In this document: piece by piece, positions 1 through 7,245 of the stretch | Position numbering within the stretch: the first letter of the stretch is position 1 | Layout: the number at the start of each line of letters is the position of its first letter | NCBI GenBank assembly: GCA_958369225.1 | Contig: CATXID010000010.1 | Coordinates: 1 to 50,926, forward strand | Reading direction: 5' to 3' | DNA length: 50,926 nucleotides | Origin: an uncultured Collinsella sp. | GTDB lineage: Bacteria; Actinomycetota; Coriobacteriia; Coriobacteriales; Coriobacteriaceae | Notes under the pieces: generated by a model | Seen by the model: the letters and a program-made list of their open reading frames with translations, nothing else | What the model was told of the DNA's origin: nothing | The model's database searches: none | Program-made: the position numbers and the translations under genes

Positions 1-2
1 CG

Positions 3-905
3 ACCGAGGACAAGCTCTTCTATTCGCGCACGTCCAACCTCTTCCAGTCCTACAAGGACTTCATCGGCAGGTACTGCAACGGAGACAAGGACGAGATCCT
101 CGACAGCATGAAGGCGTATGCCGAGGCGTTCGAGTCCACGTTCGACCCTGGCTACTGCGACGCGGACATCCCCTCCGCTCCCGGCGTCGAGCGCCTGAAC
201 GTGCTGATATTCGGCCTCAAGAACTCGACGCTCATCCCGTACGTGCTCTACGTTCGCAAGAACGCGGAGTCTTCGGGCGAGGAATCCGAGGTCTTCGCCC
301 TGCTTGAGAGCTACATCGTCCGCCGAACGCTGGTTCAGGCGACCACGAAGAACTACAACAGGCTGTTCACCTCGCTGATCCTGAACGAGGTGAAGGACGC
401 GGAGACGCTGAGGAAGGCTCTTGAAGCAAACGAAGAGGCGACGACGTACATGCCCGGCGATGACGAGGTTCGAAGGGCGTTCGAGGAATCGTGTCTGTAC
501 AACCTTCAGTCCAAGGGCGTTCTCTATCTGCTGGAAAGCGCCATTCGCCCAGGCATGAGCAGCACGGCCCTGCTCGGGTTCAACCAGTACACCCTCGAAC
601 ACATGATGCCCAAGAAGTGGCGCAACAAATGGGGAGCCCTCGACGATGAGGCTGCCACGCGAAGGGACAGGAAGCTCCTCACGCTCGGCAACCTCGCCAT
701 CATCACGCATTCGCTCAACGCCTCCATCCGCGATGCCGATTGGCCCACCAAGAAGCAGGGAAAGGGATACAAGGACGGTCTTGCCCTCTGCGCCGCCGGC
801 CTTGCGACCATGGCCGGCGCCCTGGAGAAGGAGTCTTGGGACGAGGGCGATATCGCCGATCGCGCCGAATGGCTTGCGGACAAGGCGTTGGAGGTCTGGC
901 GTTAA
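3..905 (+). CDS. DUF262/DUF1524 GmrSD-like restriction protein, C-terminal part (5' truncated by window)
   Basis: The reading frame is open from the left edge, so only the C-terminal ~300 residues are present. The middle has the hydrophobic YIVRR-type helix followed by a TKNYN segment, typical of the region that follows DUF262 in GmrSD-like proteins. Near the C-terminus are YTLEHMMPKKW and, further on, LGNLAI...N, the pattern of the DUF1524 His-Me nuclease domain (EHxxP then LGNL then N). Known family members are modification-dependent restriction enzymes or related phage-defence nucleases. The stop lies only 3 bp from the stop of the convergent MobC-like gene, and the integrase follows, so this is probably cargo of the integrative element. 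The N-terminal DUF262 NTPase part cannot be seen. Family call fairly sure; substrate unknown. Confidence 0.8.
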   Translation, partial: TEDKLFYSRTSNLFQSYKDFIGRYCNGDKDEILDSMKAYAEAFESTFDPGYCDADIPSAPGVERLNVLIFGLKNSTLIPYVLYVRKNAESSGEESEVFALLESYIVRRTLVQATTKNYNRLFTSLILNEVKDAETLRKALEANEEATTYMPGDDEVRRAFEESCLYNLQSKGVLYLLESAIRPGMSSTALLGFNQYTLEHMMPKKWRNKWGALDDEAATRRDRKLLTLGNLAIITHSLNASIRDADWPTKKQGKGYKDGLALCAAGLATMAGALEKESWDEGDIADRAEWLADKALEVWR

Positions 906-908
906 ACC

Positions 909-1334
909 TTACATGCGCCCCATCTCGAAGATGCTTGCGGTGTCGGAGCCCGCATCCATGACGGATGTTGTCGGCTCTTCCAAATGCGAGGTTTGCGGTG
1001 GCGCTTCCGTCACTGGTGCCTCAACCCCCTCGCCGAGCGCCAGGAAGAACCTCATCACGAGCTCGATCCTCTGCTGCAGGGACTCGCTCAGCTCGCCGTA
1101 GGAGGCCGCCAGCCGTACTTCCTTGGACAACTCCGCCATCGAGTCCTTCAACGCCTTCTGCACGCTTACAGAGGGCCTCACCTCGACCTGGGTATCGGTG
1201 AGCTTGGCGATGATGTAGTCCTGCCTGCTCATGCCGCTCCAGGCTGCCATCTCGCATATGAGCTTGTGCTCCTCGGGCGTGCAGCGAAACGCCATCGTCT
1301 TGCTGCGCTTGCGGGCGCTGTTCTCGCACGGCAT
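909..1334 (-). CDS. MobC-like plasmid mobilisation / ribbon-helix-helix accessory protein
   Basis: 141 aa. The N-terminus is basic (SARKRSKTMAFRCTPEEHKLICEMAAWSGMSRQDYI in outline), the arrangement seen in MobC-type relaxosome proteins: a short beta strand, a 'TPEEH' turn, then two helices with a 'GMSRQDYI' turn. The C-terminal half is predicted helical and acidic. The ATG at 1334 is preceded by a GAGGGGG ribosome site; longer in-frame extensions run into the integrase gene and were discarded. It sits 5 bp downstream of the integrase stop and is probably cotranscribed with xis-int. Known relatives assist relaxases in conjugative mobilisation, but no relaxase is visible in this window. It could instead be an element-specific DNA-binding protein. 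Confidence 0.6.
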   Translation of the reverse strand: MPCENSARKRSKTMAFRCTPEEHKLICEMAAWSGMSRQDYIIAKLTDTQVEVRPSVSVQKALKDSMAELSKEVRLAASYGELSESLQQRIELVMRFFLALGEGVEAPVTEAPPQTSHLEEPTTSVMDAGSDTASIFEMGRM

Positions 1335-1339
1335 CTTGC

Positions 1340-2410
1340 TTACCCCCTCGCTCCATCGAGCGCGGCGGCCATCTCGTCCTGCTTCGTGGGGAACAGGTGC
1401 GCGTAGCGGTAGGTGATGTCCACCGCCTCGTGGCCCATGCGCTCGGCGATGGCCAGCGCGGAGAAGCCCATCTCGATCAGCAGGCTCACGTGGCTGTGGC
1501 GTATGTCGTGTATGCGGATGCGCTTCACGCCCGACGCCTTGCACCCGCGCTCCATCTCGTGGGCCAGGAAGTGCTTGGTCACGGCGAACAGGCGCTCGTC
1601 GGGGGCGACGTCGTCGCGCATCTCGATGAAGTCCGCCATCTCGTCGCGAAGGAAGGCGGGCATGACGATCGTGCGCACGGACTTGGGCGTCTTGGGGTCG
1701 GTCACGGTGTCCACGCCGTGGAGGCTCTGGTACGACTTGTTGATGCGCAGCCGCGAGCTATCCAGCATGAAGTCGGACGGCGTGAGCGCCAGGAGCTCGC
1801 CGCAGCGTATGCCCGTCCAGTACAGCAGCTCGAAGGCGTGGAACGACAGCGGCTTGTCCATGACCGCCTCGCTGAACCTCAGGTACTCGTCCTTGGTCCA
1901 GAACTGCATCTCGCCGCCCTTCTTCGAGCCTATCTTGTCGACCCTGCGCACCGGGTTGTCGGTGAGGCCGTAGTAGCGCTCGGCGTGGTTGAAGATGGCG
2001 TTCAGTTGGTTGTTCACCGTGCGCAGGTACGTCGGCGCCCAGGGCTTCCCGTCGGCGTCCCGGTGCTCGGTGAGCTCGTTTTGCCACCTGATGAGGTCGA
2101 TCGGCCTCACGTCGCACATGCGCATGTCTCCGAAGAACGGCACGAGCTTGTCGTTGATGATGTACTCCTTGGTGATCCACGTGTGCTCGCGTACGCGCGG
2201 CTTCACCTCGGAGGCGTACACCTCGACGAACTCGGAGAACGTCATGTCCATGGCCCCGCCGTTAAGGCTCTTGAACTGGCTCTCCCACACTGCGGCCTCC
2301 ACCTCGGAGGAGAAGCCGCGCTTCGTCTTGTGGCGCTTCGAGCCGCGGGCGTCGCGGTAGTAGCACTGCACGTAGAACGTGCCGTTGTTGCCATCCTTGT
2401 ACACGGGCAT
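1340..2410 (-). CDS. Tyrosine recombinase / integrase of the integrative element
   Basis: 356 aa, full length for Tn916/phage-type integrases. Residues ~1-55 form an arm-binding AP2-like domain (strands around TFYVQCYYRD, then a basic KRHKTKRGF). Residues ~58-150 form the core-binding SAM-like domain. Residues ~168-345 are the catalytic domain with all signature residues visible: Arg202 in GIRCGEL, His301-x-x-Arg304 in HDIRH, His327 in RMGHE and the nucleophile Tyr336 in TYRYAH. It catalyses site-specific insertion and excision. The ATG overlaps the end of the upstream excisionase gene, giving an xis-int operon. The neighbouring guaA 3' end is the likely attachment site. Confidence 0.95.
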   Translation of the reverse strand: MPVYKDGNNGTFYVQCYYRDARGSKRHKTKRGFSSEVEAAVWESQFKSLNGGAMDMTFSEFVEVYASEVKPRVREHTWITKEYIINDKLVPFFGDMRMCDVRPIDLIRWQNELTEHRDADGKPWAPTYLRTVNNQLNAIFNHAERYYGLTDNPVRRVDKIGSKKGGEMQFWTKDEYLRFSEAVMDKPLSFHAFELLYWTGIRCGELLALTPSDFMLDSSRLRINKSYQSLHGVDTVTDPKTPKSVRTIVMPAFLRDEMADFIEMRDDVAPDERLFAVTKHFLAHEMERGCKASGVKRIRIHDIRHSHVSLLIEMGFSALAIAERMGHEAVDITYRYAHLFPTKQDEMAAALDGARG

Positions 2411-2411
2411 G

Positions 2412-2615
2412 TCAGTCCACCTCCGGGAAGTACAGGGCGTCGAAGACGTCGCTCCGGACGCGTCCGCGGATAACCACGCGCCCGCGCGCCTCCTGCTCGG
2501 CGTTTATCTTCCTGATCACCTCGTAGGCGCTGCCTTTCTTGATCCTCAGCAGCTCCGCGACCTCGTCGGCGTCCAGCATGTGCGGCCTCGGCGTCTTCGC
2601 CACCTTCTCGTCCAT
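2412..2615 (-). CDS. Excisionase-like helix-turn-helix protein (Xis)
   Basis: 67 aa from the ATG at 2615, which has a GGAGGAG ribosome site 2-8 bases upstream; an in-frame TTG at 2630 is possible but less likely. The MLDADEVAELLRIKKGSAYEVIRKIN segment is a MerR/excisionase-type winged helix: a DNA-binding domain that reads a helix entry site and bends att DNA. It lies directly upstream of int with 1 bp between stop and start. Such proteins set the direction of recombination toward excision. Transcription should start from the promoter inside the operator cluster at 2662-2690. Confidence 0.75.
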   Translation of the reverse strand: MDEKVAKTPRPHMLDADEVAELLRIKKGSAYEVIRKINAEQEARGRVVIRGRVRSDVFDALYFPEVD

Positions 2616-2632
2616 GGCTCCTCCAATCAATG

Positions 2633-2715
2633 GCGTACGAATACGTACGGTTTACAGATTCAGAGTAAACGTACGTATCTGTACTGTCAATAGAATTGCG
2701 TACATTTACGTACGC
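2633..2715. promoter_or_regulatory. Three-operator control region between xis-int and the divergent repressor
   Basis: Three dyads share a 6-6-6 plan: GCGTAC-N6-GTACGG at 2633-2650, ACGTAC-N6-GTACTG at 2669-2686, and the perfect GCGTAC-N6-GTACGC at 2698-2715. A leftward promoter fits TTGACA (2690-2685) and TACTCT (2667-2662) with 17 bp between; the middle operator lies in it. A rightward promoter fits TTGCGT (2696-2701) and TAAGAT (2719-2724), also 17 bp; the third operator fills its spacer. This matches a lambda-like switch in which the divergent Xre-type repressor blocks xis-int and controls itself. Dyads and spacings are seen directly; promoter use and protein binding are inferred. Confidence 0.75.
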
Positions 2716-2755
2716 TGATAAGATGTGCTGATACGTAATTCCAGGAGGAGGGCGC

Positions 2756-3169
2756 ATGTCCGTAGGCAAAAACATAAGGCGGTACCGCAAGTCGCGCGGC
2801 ATGACGCAGGCTCAACTCGCCGAGGCCGTCGGCCTGACCGAGGGGGCCGTGCGCCACTACGAGAGCGGCGTCCGCGCCGTCAAGCCCGAGCTGCTCGAGT
2901 CCATCTCCGCGGCGCTCGGCGTGTCCGTCAACGCCCTCAAGGACTATGGCGTCGAGACCGCGGGCGACCTCATGTCGCTGCTCGTGCGGCTCGAGGACTC
3001 GTTCGGCATCGTTCCCTCCGCCGACGGCACGGGCCTCTCCCTGAACCCCAAGGCTCCGCACGCGCCCAAAGCCGCGACGGCGATCGAGCTGTGGGCAGAG
3101 AAGCGCGCGCAGCTCGAGAACGGCGAGATCGACGCCGACGAATACGAGGACTGGAAAGCCTCGCTGTAG
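2756..3169 (+). CDS. Xre/CI-type transcriptional repressor of the integrative element
   Basis: 137 aa. Residues ~4-60 are a classic Xre helix-turn-helix (IRRYRKSRGMTQAQLAEAVG, then LTEGAVRHYESG). The rest is a short helical tail with no LexA-like Ser-Lys autoprotease visible, so induction by RecA-driven self-cleavage is unlikely. The ATG has a strong AGGAGG ribosome site. It is transcribed away from xis-int across the three-operator region, the usual place of a maintenance repressor. Release of repression may need an antirepressor or a protease encoded elsewhere on the element. Confidence 0.85.
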   Translation: MSVGKNIRRYRKSRGMTQAQLAEAVGLTEGAVRHYESGVRAVKPELLESISAALGVSVNALKDYGVETAGDLMSLLVRLEDSFGIVPSADGTGLSLNPKAPHAPKAATAIELWAEKRAQLENGEIDADEYEDWKASL

Positions 3170-3649
3170 CGGCTCCCCGCATTTCGCAACCAGCGCAACC
3201 GAATCAGGACGCCAAGCTAGGCGGTGAGCGCCGCTCACGCCTGCGTATGTTGAGTTTTTACTCCCCATTAACGACCTGGGAAAACGCCGCACAGAGACCG
3301 TCAAAAGGCCTATTGAGTTCGATTTGAGTTTCAAAGGACCTAAAACGGCCCCTTTTCGTTCTCGGGGACAAAAATCGCGCGTCTACTCACTCGGGATAAA
3401 TCCTTACTCCCATTCCTCCGAATACCGCCCCGTGCCTTGCCGTCTCGAAACACGGGGAGTAAATCGCGAAATTGCAGGTGAAAGGGAGTAAATAGCCAAA
3501 GAAAAAGCCTCCGTTCCGACGCGGGAACAGAGGCTCGATAATCGGATTTACTCACCAATGTCGCTGGCGGCTTTGCCGTGACTCTCGTACAAAACGAAAC
3601 TCAGCAGCACAGTGCGGCACTCAAAAATACAGGTCAGAACCCTGTCAGA
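3170..3649. other. Gene-free attachment-region candidate between the repressor and the guaA 3' end
   Basis: About 480 bp without a credible gene; a 72-aa frame at 3340-3558 has no ribosome site or recognisable domain. The stretch carries at least four copies of TTTACTCCC or its complement: 3257-3265, 3404-3411 (TTACTCCC), 3455-3463 and 3484-3492 (as GGGAGTAAA). There are also near-copies TCTACTCAC at 3382-3390 and TTTACTCAC at 3547-3555. The guaA stop region itself contains TACTCCC at 3651-3657. Repeated short motifs beside an integrase target are typical of integrase arm-type sites. The crossover core cannot be fixed without the other end of the element. Confidence 0.55.
3502..3535 (-). terminator. 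Rho-independent terminator downstream of guaA
   Basis: On the minus strand an AGCCTC/GAGGCT outer stem and a GTTCC/GGAAC inner stem are separated by one mismatch and close a short loop (3506-3535). They are followed by a T run (complement of 3502-3505). The hairpin lies about 115 bp past the guaA stop, inside the putative att region, so an inserted element may supply it. Confidence 0.7.
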
Positions 3650-5248
3650 CTACTCCCACTCGATCGTCGCAGGCGGCTTGGACGTGATGTCGTAGCAGAC
3701 GCGGTTGGCGCCGGGAACCTCGGCAACGATGCGGCCGGAGATGCGGGCCAGCACGTCGTAGGGCAGCTTGGCCCAGTCGGCGGTCATGGCATCGCTGGAC
3801 TCGACGGCACGCAGGATGATCGGGCGCTGATAGGTGCGCTCGTCGCCCATGACGCCAACGGACTTGATGTCGGGCAGGACCGCGAAATACTGCCAGCAGC
3901 TGTGCTCGGAGTTGCGCTCGCCGGTCTGCTCAAACAGACGCTGGTTGTAGGCGTCGAGCTCCTCGCGCACGATAGCGTCGGCGTTCTTGAGGATCTCGAG
4001 CTTCTCCTTATCGACCGCACCGATGATGCGGATGGCCAGACCCGGGCCCGGGAAAGGCTGGCGGAACACGATATGACCCGGCAGGCCCAGCGCCAGACCA
4101 AGCGCGCGGACCTCGTCCTTAAAGAAGTGATCGAGCGGCTCGATGAGGTCGAAGTGCACGCCCTCGGGGAACGGGATCAGGTTGTGATGGCTCTTGATGG
4201 TGGCCGTCTTGCCGCCCGTCTTGCGAGCGCCAGACTCGATGATGTCGGGGTAGATGGTGCCCTGAGCCAGGTACTTGACCGGCTTGCCATCGGTCTCGAG
4301 CCGCTGAGCAACCGCGAAGAACTCTTTCCAGAACTGCGTACCTATGATGCGGCGCTTCTCCTCGGGCTCGGTCACGCCGGCCAGAAGCTCGGCATAACGG
4401 TCCTCGGCGTGGACGTGGATAAAGTCGACGTCAAACTGCTTGGTGAAGACCTCCTCCACCTGCTCGGGCTCGCCCTTGCGCAGCAGGCCGTGGTTGATGA
4501 ACACACAGGTCATCTGCTTGCCCACGGCGCGAGCGCCCAGCGCAGCTACGACGGAGGAGTCGACGCCACCAGACAGGGCCAGAATCACGCGGTCGTCGCC
4601 GACCTTCTCGCGGAACTCAGCCGTCATGGTCTCGGCCAGGTTATCCATGCTCCAGTTGGGCTCCAGGCCGCAGATCTCAAACAGGAAGTTGCTCAGCAGC
4701 TGCTGACCGTACTCGGAATGCTTGACCTCGGGGTGGAACTGCGTGGTGAAAATCTTGCGCTCGGGGCACTCCATAGCAGCAACCGGGCACACGTCGGTGC
4801 TGGCGGTAACGGTAAAGCCCTCGGGCACCTCGGAAACGGCGTCGCGATGGCTCATCCACACGGTCTGCTCCATGGGCGTGGAGTTAAAGAGCTTGGCGCC
4901 GGCCGTGCGCGTGATGGTGGCGCGGCCGTACTCGCCCACCTCGGAGTGACCGACCTTGCCGCCGAGCGTCACGGCCGTGATCTGATGGCCGTAGCAAAAG
5001 CCCAGGACGGGAAGGCCCAGGTCAAAGATGGCGGGGTCGATGGACGGAGCGTCTTCGGCGTACACGGAAGCCGGGCCGCCAGAAAGGATGAGCGCAGAGG
5101 CGTTCATCTCGCGAATCTCATCGGCCGAGATGTCGCAGGGGACAATCTCGGAATACACGTTGAGGTCGCGGACGCGACGGGCAATGAGCTGGCCGTACTG
5201 CGCACCAAAGTCGAGTACGAGGACCTTTGCGGAAGCATTTTGATCCAT
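3650..5248 (-). CDS. guaA: GMP synthase (glutamine-hydrolysing)
   Basis: 532 aa, normal length. It converts XMP to GMP using glutamine and ATP in purine synthesis. The N-terminal class I glutamine amidotransferase has the nucleophile in GFCYGHQ and His/Glu in QFHPEV. The ATP-pyrophosphatase domain has the P-loop SGGVDSS, and the C-terminal dimerisation domain ends in the conserved ITSKPPATIEWE. The start is the ATG at 5248 after AGAGGGGG; the upstream in-frame extension is not conserved in character. The last codons (GAG TGG GAG TAG) form the region commonly used as attB by guaA-specific integrases, and an integrase lies 1.2 kb downstream. The gene looks intact. Confidence 0.97.
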   Translation of the reverse strand: MDQNASAKVLVLDFGAQYGQLIARRVRDLNVYSEIVPCDISADEIREMNASALILSGGPASVYAEDAPSIDPAIFDLGLPVLGFCYGHQITAVTLGGKVGHSEVGEYGRATITRTAGAKLFNSTPMEQTVWMSHRDAVSEVPEGFTVTASTDVCPVAAMECPERKIFTTQFHPEVKHSEYGQQLLSNFLFEICGLEPNWSMDNLAETMTAEFREKVGDDRVILALSGGVDSSVVAALGARAVGKQMTCVFINHGLLRKGEPEQVEEVFTKQFDVDFIHVHAEDRYAELLAGVTEPEEKRRIIGTQFWKEFFAVAQRLETDGKPVKYLAQGTIYPDIIESGARKTGGKTATIKSHHNLIPFPEGVHFDLIEPLDHFFKDEVRALGLALGLPGHIVFRQPFPGPGLAIRIIGAVDKEKLEILKNADAIVREELDAYNQRLFEQTGERNSEHSCWQYFAVLPDIKSVGVMGDERTYQRPIILRAVESSDAMTADWAKLPYDVLARISGRIVAEVPGANRVCYDITSKPPATIEWE

Positions 5249-5411
5249 GGTATCCCCCTCTTGTTGGCGGGGAGCCGGTGCCCGCCCGCGCGAATAAACG
5301 AAACTAGCTTTCATAGTGTACACGTTATATGGGGTTTCTCGTCCCTCGCAGCCGTCAGCGCACGGCAAACGCACGACCTGGGCCCCTATTTGACGGCAAT
5401 CGAAGTGTTAC

Positions 5412-5440
5412 CAAACGTTACAGATGATGTAATACGTTTG
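5412..5440. promoter_or_regulatory. Imperfect nested dyad upstream of asparaginase
   Basis: CAAACGT (5412-5418) and ACGTTTG (5434-5440) are inverted copies, and TTACA (5418-5422) and TGTAA (5428-5432) form a second, slightly off-centre dyad inside them. The site ends about 77 bp before the asparaginase ATG in the guaA/ansA divergent gap and overlaps a weak -35 candidate TTGAAC (5438-5443). It is a possible operator; no regulator is identified. Confidence 0.35.
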
Positions 5441-5516
5441 AACATTGGACGCCCTGTGCCACAATACTGCCGAACGACTCCGCCTCTGCGGCGGCAAATA
5501 CGATAGGAATACCAGC

Positions 5517-6530
5517 ATGAAGCGCATCCTTCTCATCGCCACGGGCGGCACCATCGCATCGACCGAGGACGGCAACGGCCTCTCCCCCGCCCTGACCGGT
5601 GAGGAGCTCGCCCAGAGCGTCCCCGAGATCTCGGGCCTCTGCGAGCTCGATGTCGTGCAGCCCATGAACATCGACAGCACCAACATGCGCCCCAGCGACT
5701 GGATGCGCATCCGCGATGTCATCGTCGAAGGCTATGCCGACCACGACGGCTTCGTGGTTCTGCATGGCACGGACACCATGAGCTACACCGCGGCAGCGCT
5801 TTCGTATCTGATTCAGGACAGCCCTAAGCCCATCGTGCTCACCGGTTCGCAAAAGCCCATGGGCAATCCTTTTACCGACGCCAAGCTCAACCTGTACCAG
5901 AGCCTGCTCTATGCGCTCGACGAGCACTCGCACGACGTCTCGATTGTGTTTGGCGGCGTCGCCATTGCCGGCACGCGCGCCCGCAAACAGCGCACCATGA
6001 GCTTTAACGCGTTCATTAGCGTCAACTATCCGCCCATCGCCTATATCCGCAACGACCGCATCGTGCGCAACGGGCTTCACGGCACTCGTCAGGGCGAAAA
6101 CCCGGTGCGTTTCTACGACAGCATCGATCCGCGCGTATTTGTACTCAAGCTTACGCCCGGCGTAAACCCGGGCATCCTCGACGCCCTTGCCGATAGCTAC
6201 GATGCTGTAATCCTGGAGACCTTTGGCATTGGCGGTATTCCCGAGTTTGGCGAGTCGGGCGAGTCGTTCCAAGAGGCGATTTTTCGCTGGGTCGATTCGG
6301 GTCGTACCGTCGTTATGACCACGCAGGTCCCCGAAGAGGGCCTCGATCTGGGCGTTTATGAGGTCGGCCGTGCTTACGCCGATCATCCGGGCATTCTGCG
6401 CGGCGACGATATGACAACCGAGACGCTCGTGGCCAAAACCATGTGGGCACTCGGCCAGTCACGCGATGCTGCCGAGATCCAGCGCCTGTTCTACAGCCAA
6501 GTCAACCACGACCGCATCCCGATGGCGTAA
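5517..6530 (+). CDS. ansA: Type I (cytoplasmic) L-asparaginase
   Basis: 337 aa. It hydrolyses L-asparagine to aspartate and ammonia. The first catalytic Thr motif is ATGGTIAST at residues ~8-16, and the second is HGTDTMSYTAAAL with the Thr-Asp-Lys-type triad (LTGSQKPM follows). There is no signal peptide, and the length and sequence style match cytoplasmic type I enzymes. The chosen ATG at 5517 gives the usual N-terminus MKRILLIATGG; the frame extends 24 codons upstream without a ribosome site. It is divergent from guaA. The following gene is convergent. Confidence 0.93.
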   Translation: MKRILLIATGGTIASTEDGNGLSPALTGEELAQSVPEISGLCELDVVQPMNIDSTNMRPSDWMRIRDVIVEGYADHDGFVVLHGTDTMSYTAAALSYLIQDSPKPIVLTGSQKPMGNPFTDAKLNLYQSLLYALDEHSHDVSIVFGGVAIAGTRARKQRTMSFNAFISVNYPPIAYIRNDRIVRNGLHGTRQGENPVRFYDSIDPRVFVLKLTPGVNPGILDALADSYDAVILETFGIGGIPEFGESGESFQEAIFRWVDSGRTVVMTTQVPEEGLDLGVYEVGRAYADHPGILRGDDMTTETLVAKTMWALGQSRDAAEIQRLFYSQVNHDRIPMA

Positions 6531-6551
6531 CCACCGGTCAATAGGCGTCCT

Positions 6552-6770
6552 CTATTCAATACCCTCGAGAAGCTCAGATACCGTCATGCCGAGTGCGGGC
6601 GCGATCTTAAATAGAACCTTGAGCGTGAAATTTGCCGTCCCATCTTCGATTCGGTCGAGGTAGGGCCGGCTGATTCCTGTTGCCACACAAAAATCAACCT
6701 TGGAGATACCAAGGTCCCTGCGCGTCTCTTCGACCCGCCTGCCAAGAATCTGTTTCGCACGTTCGTCCAT
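6552..6770 (-). CDS. Small Xre-family helix-turn-helix regulator
   Basis: 72 aa, almost entirely one HTH_3 domain (RRVEETRRDLGISKVDFCVATGISRPYLDRIEDG, then a C-terminal helix ending SELLEGIE). It has no effector or enzymatic domain. It is divergent from the next gene across a perfect 24-bp palindrome, which makes a self-regulating local repressor likely. It ends 21 bp past the convergent asparaginase stop. Confidence 0.85.
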   Translation of the reverse strand: MDERAKQILGRRVEETRRDLGISKVDFCVATGISRPYLDRIEDGTANFTLKVLFKIAPALGMTVSELLEGIE

Positions 6771-6799
6771 GCAGCCGAGTTTGAAATGGAGCCGAACAT

Positions 6800-6823
6800 A
6801 AACGTAAACTATAGTTTACGTTT
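6800..6823. promoter_or_regulatory. Perfect 24-bp palindrome between divergent HTH gene and HAD-like gene
   Basis: The left half AAACGTAAACTA (6800-6811) is followed by its exact reverse complement (6812-6823). The central ACTATAGT offers a TATAGT -10 hexamer on either strand. It lies 29 bp upstream of the HTH start and 23 bp upstream of the ATG at 6847, so it could be the operator that controls both divergent genes. Confidence 0.7.
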
Positions 6824-6846
6824 TGCCGAATACACAGGAGTTTTCT

Positions 6847-7236
6847 ATGTCGGCTTGCTCGATTTGCATGCGTCAGAAATCACGTTGCGCAGACGGCGCG
6901 CAGCCCAAGCTTGTCGTCGTTGAGGCCGAATGCCTTTCCCCGGACGAACGCACAGCCTTTACGCTGCTATCGAGCCGTGTTGCAACCGCACTGCTCCCCG
7001 ACCCAGCGCAAGGCGAGCTCGCTGCTCAATGCCGAATGCACGGCTGCGCCCTTGACCAGGCCGTTGTAATAGCAACCAGCCAGCGTGGCCTGCCCCTTCT
7101 CCTCGAAGCCGGTATCGCACTCGCCCTTCGCGGCGCCGGATACGAAAACGAGACCGCCGCCGATATGGTCTTTAAACCACGATCGAGCGGCGGCCTCGCA
7201 GCAGCTATTGAATATGCGTGCAGGCTCGTTGCCTAA
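6847..7236 (+). CDS. Small protein resembling the C-terminal half of Cof-type HAD phosphatases, catalytic motifs absent
   Basis: 129 aa from the ATG at 6847 (AGGAG six bases upstream). The N-terminus has four Cys in the first ~50 residues (ACSICMRQKSRC). Residues ~75-125 (VVIATSQRGLPLLLEAGIALALRG...ADMVF...GGLAAAIEY) line up with the Cof/HAD C-terminal pattern GDs.ND..Ml..AG..vAm.nA..Adyvt..n.dGva.ai. The usual Asp residues of GDxxND are replaced by ATSQRG, and no DxDGT motif I is present. Phosphatase activity is therefore unlikely. It is paired with the divergent HTH gene. A degenerate HAD-derived sensor or binding protein is a guess; otherwise unknown. Confidence 0.6.
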   Translation: MSACSICMRQKSRCADGAQPKLVVVEAECLSPDERTAFTLLSSRVATALLPDPAQGELAAQCRMHGCALDQAVVIATSQRGLPLLLEAGIALALRGAGYENETAADMVFKPRSSGGLAAAIEYACRLVA

Positions 7237-7245
7237 AAGGACAAG

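Noticed and set aside
3340..3558. 72-aa minus-strand frame in the attachment region
   Set aside because: No ribosome site, no domain, and it spans the terminator and repeat motifs.
3578..5506. 642-aa frame antisense to guaA
   Set aside because: It is the complement of an unmistakable guaA. Long antisense frames are expected from strong GC-rich third positions; no family motif or ribosome site.
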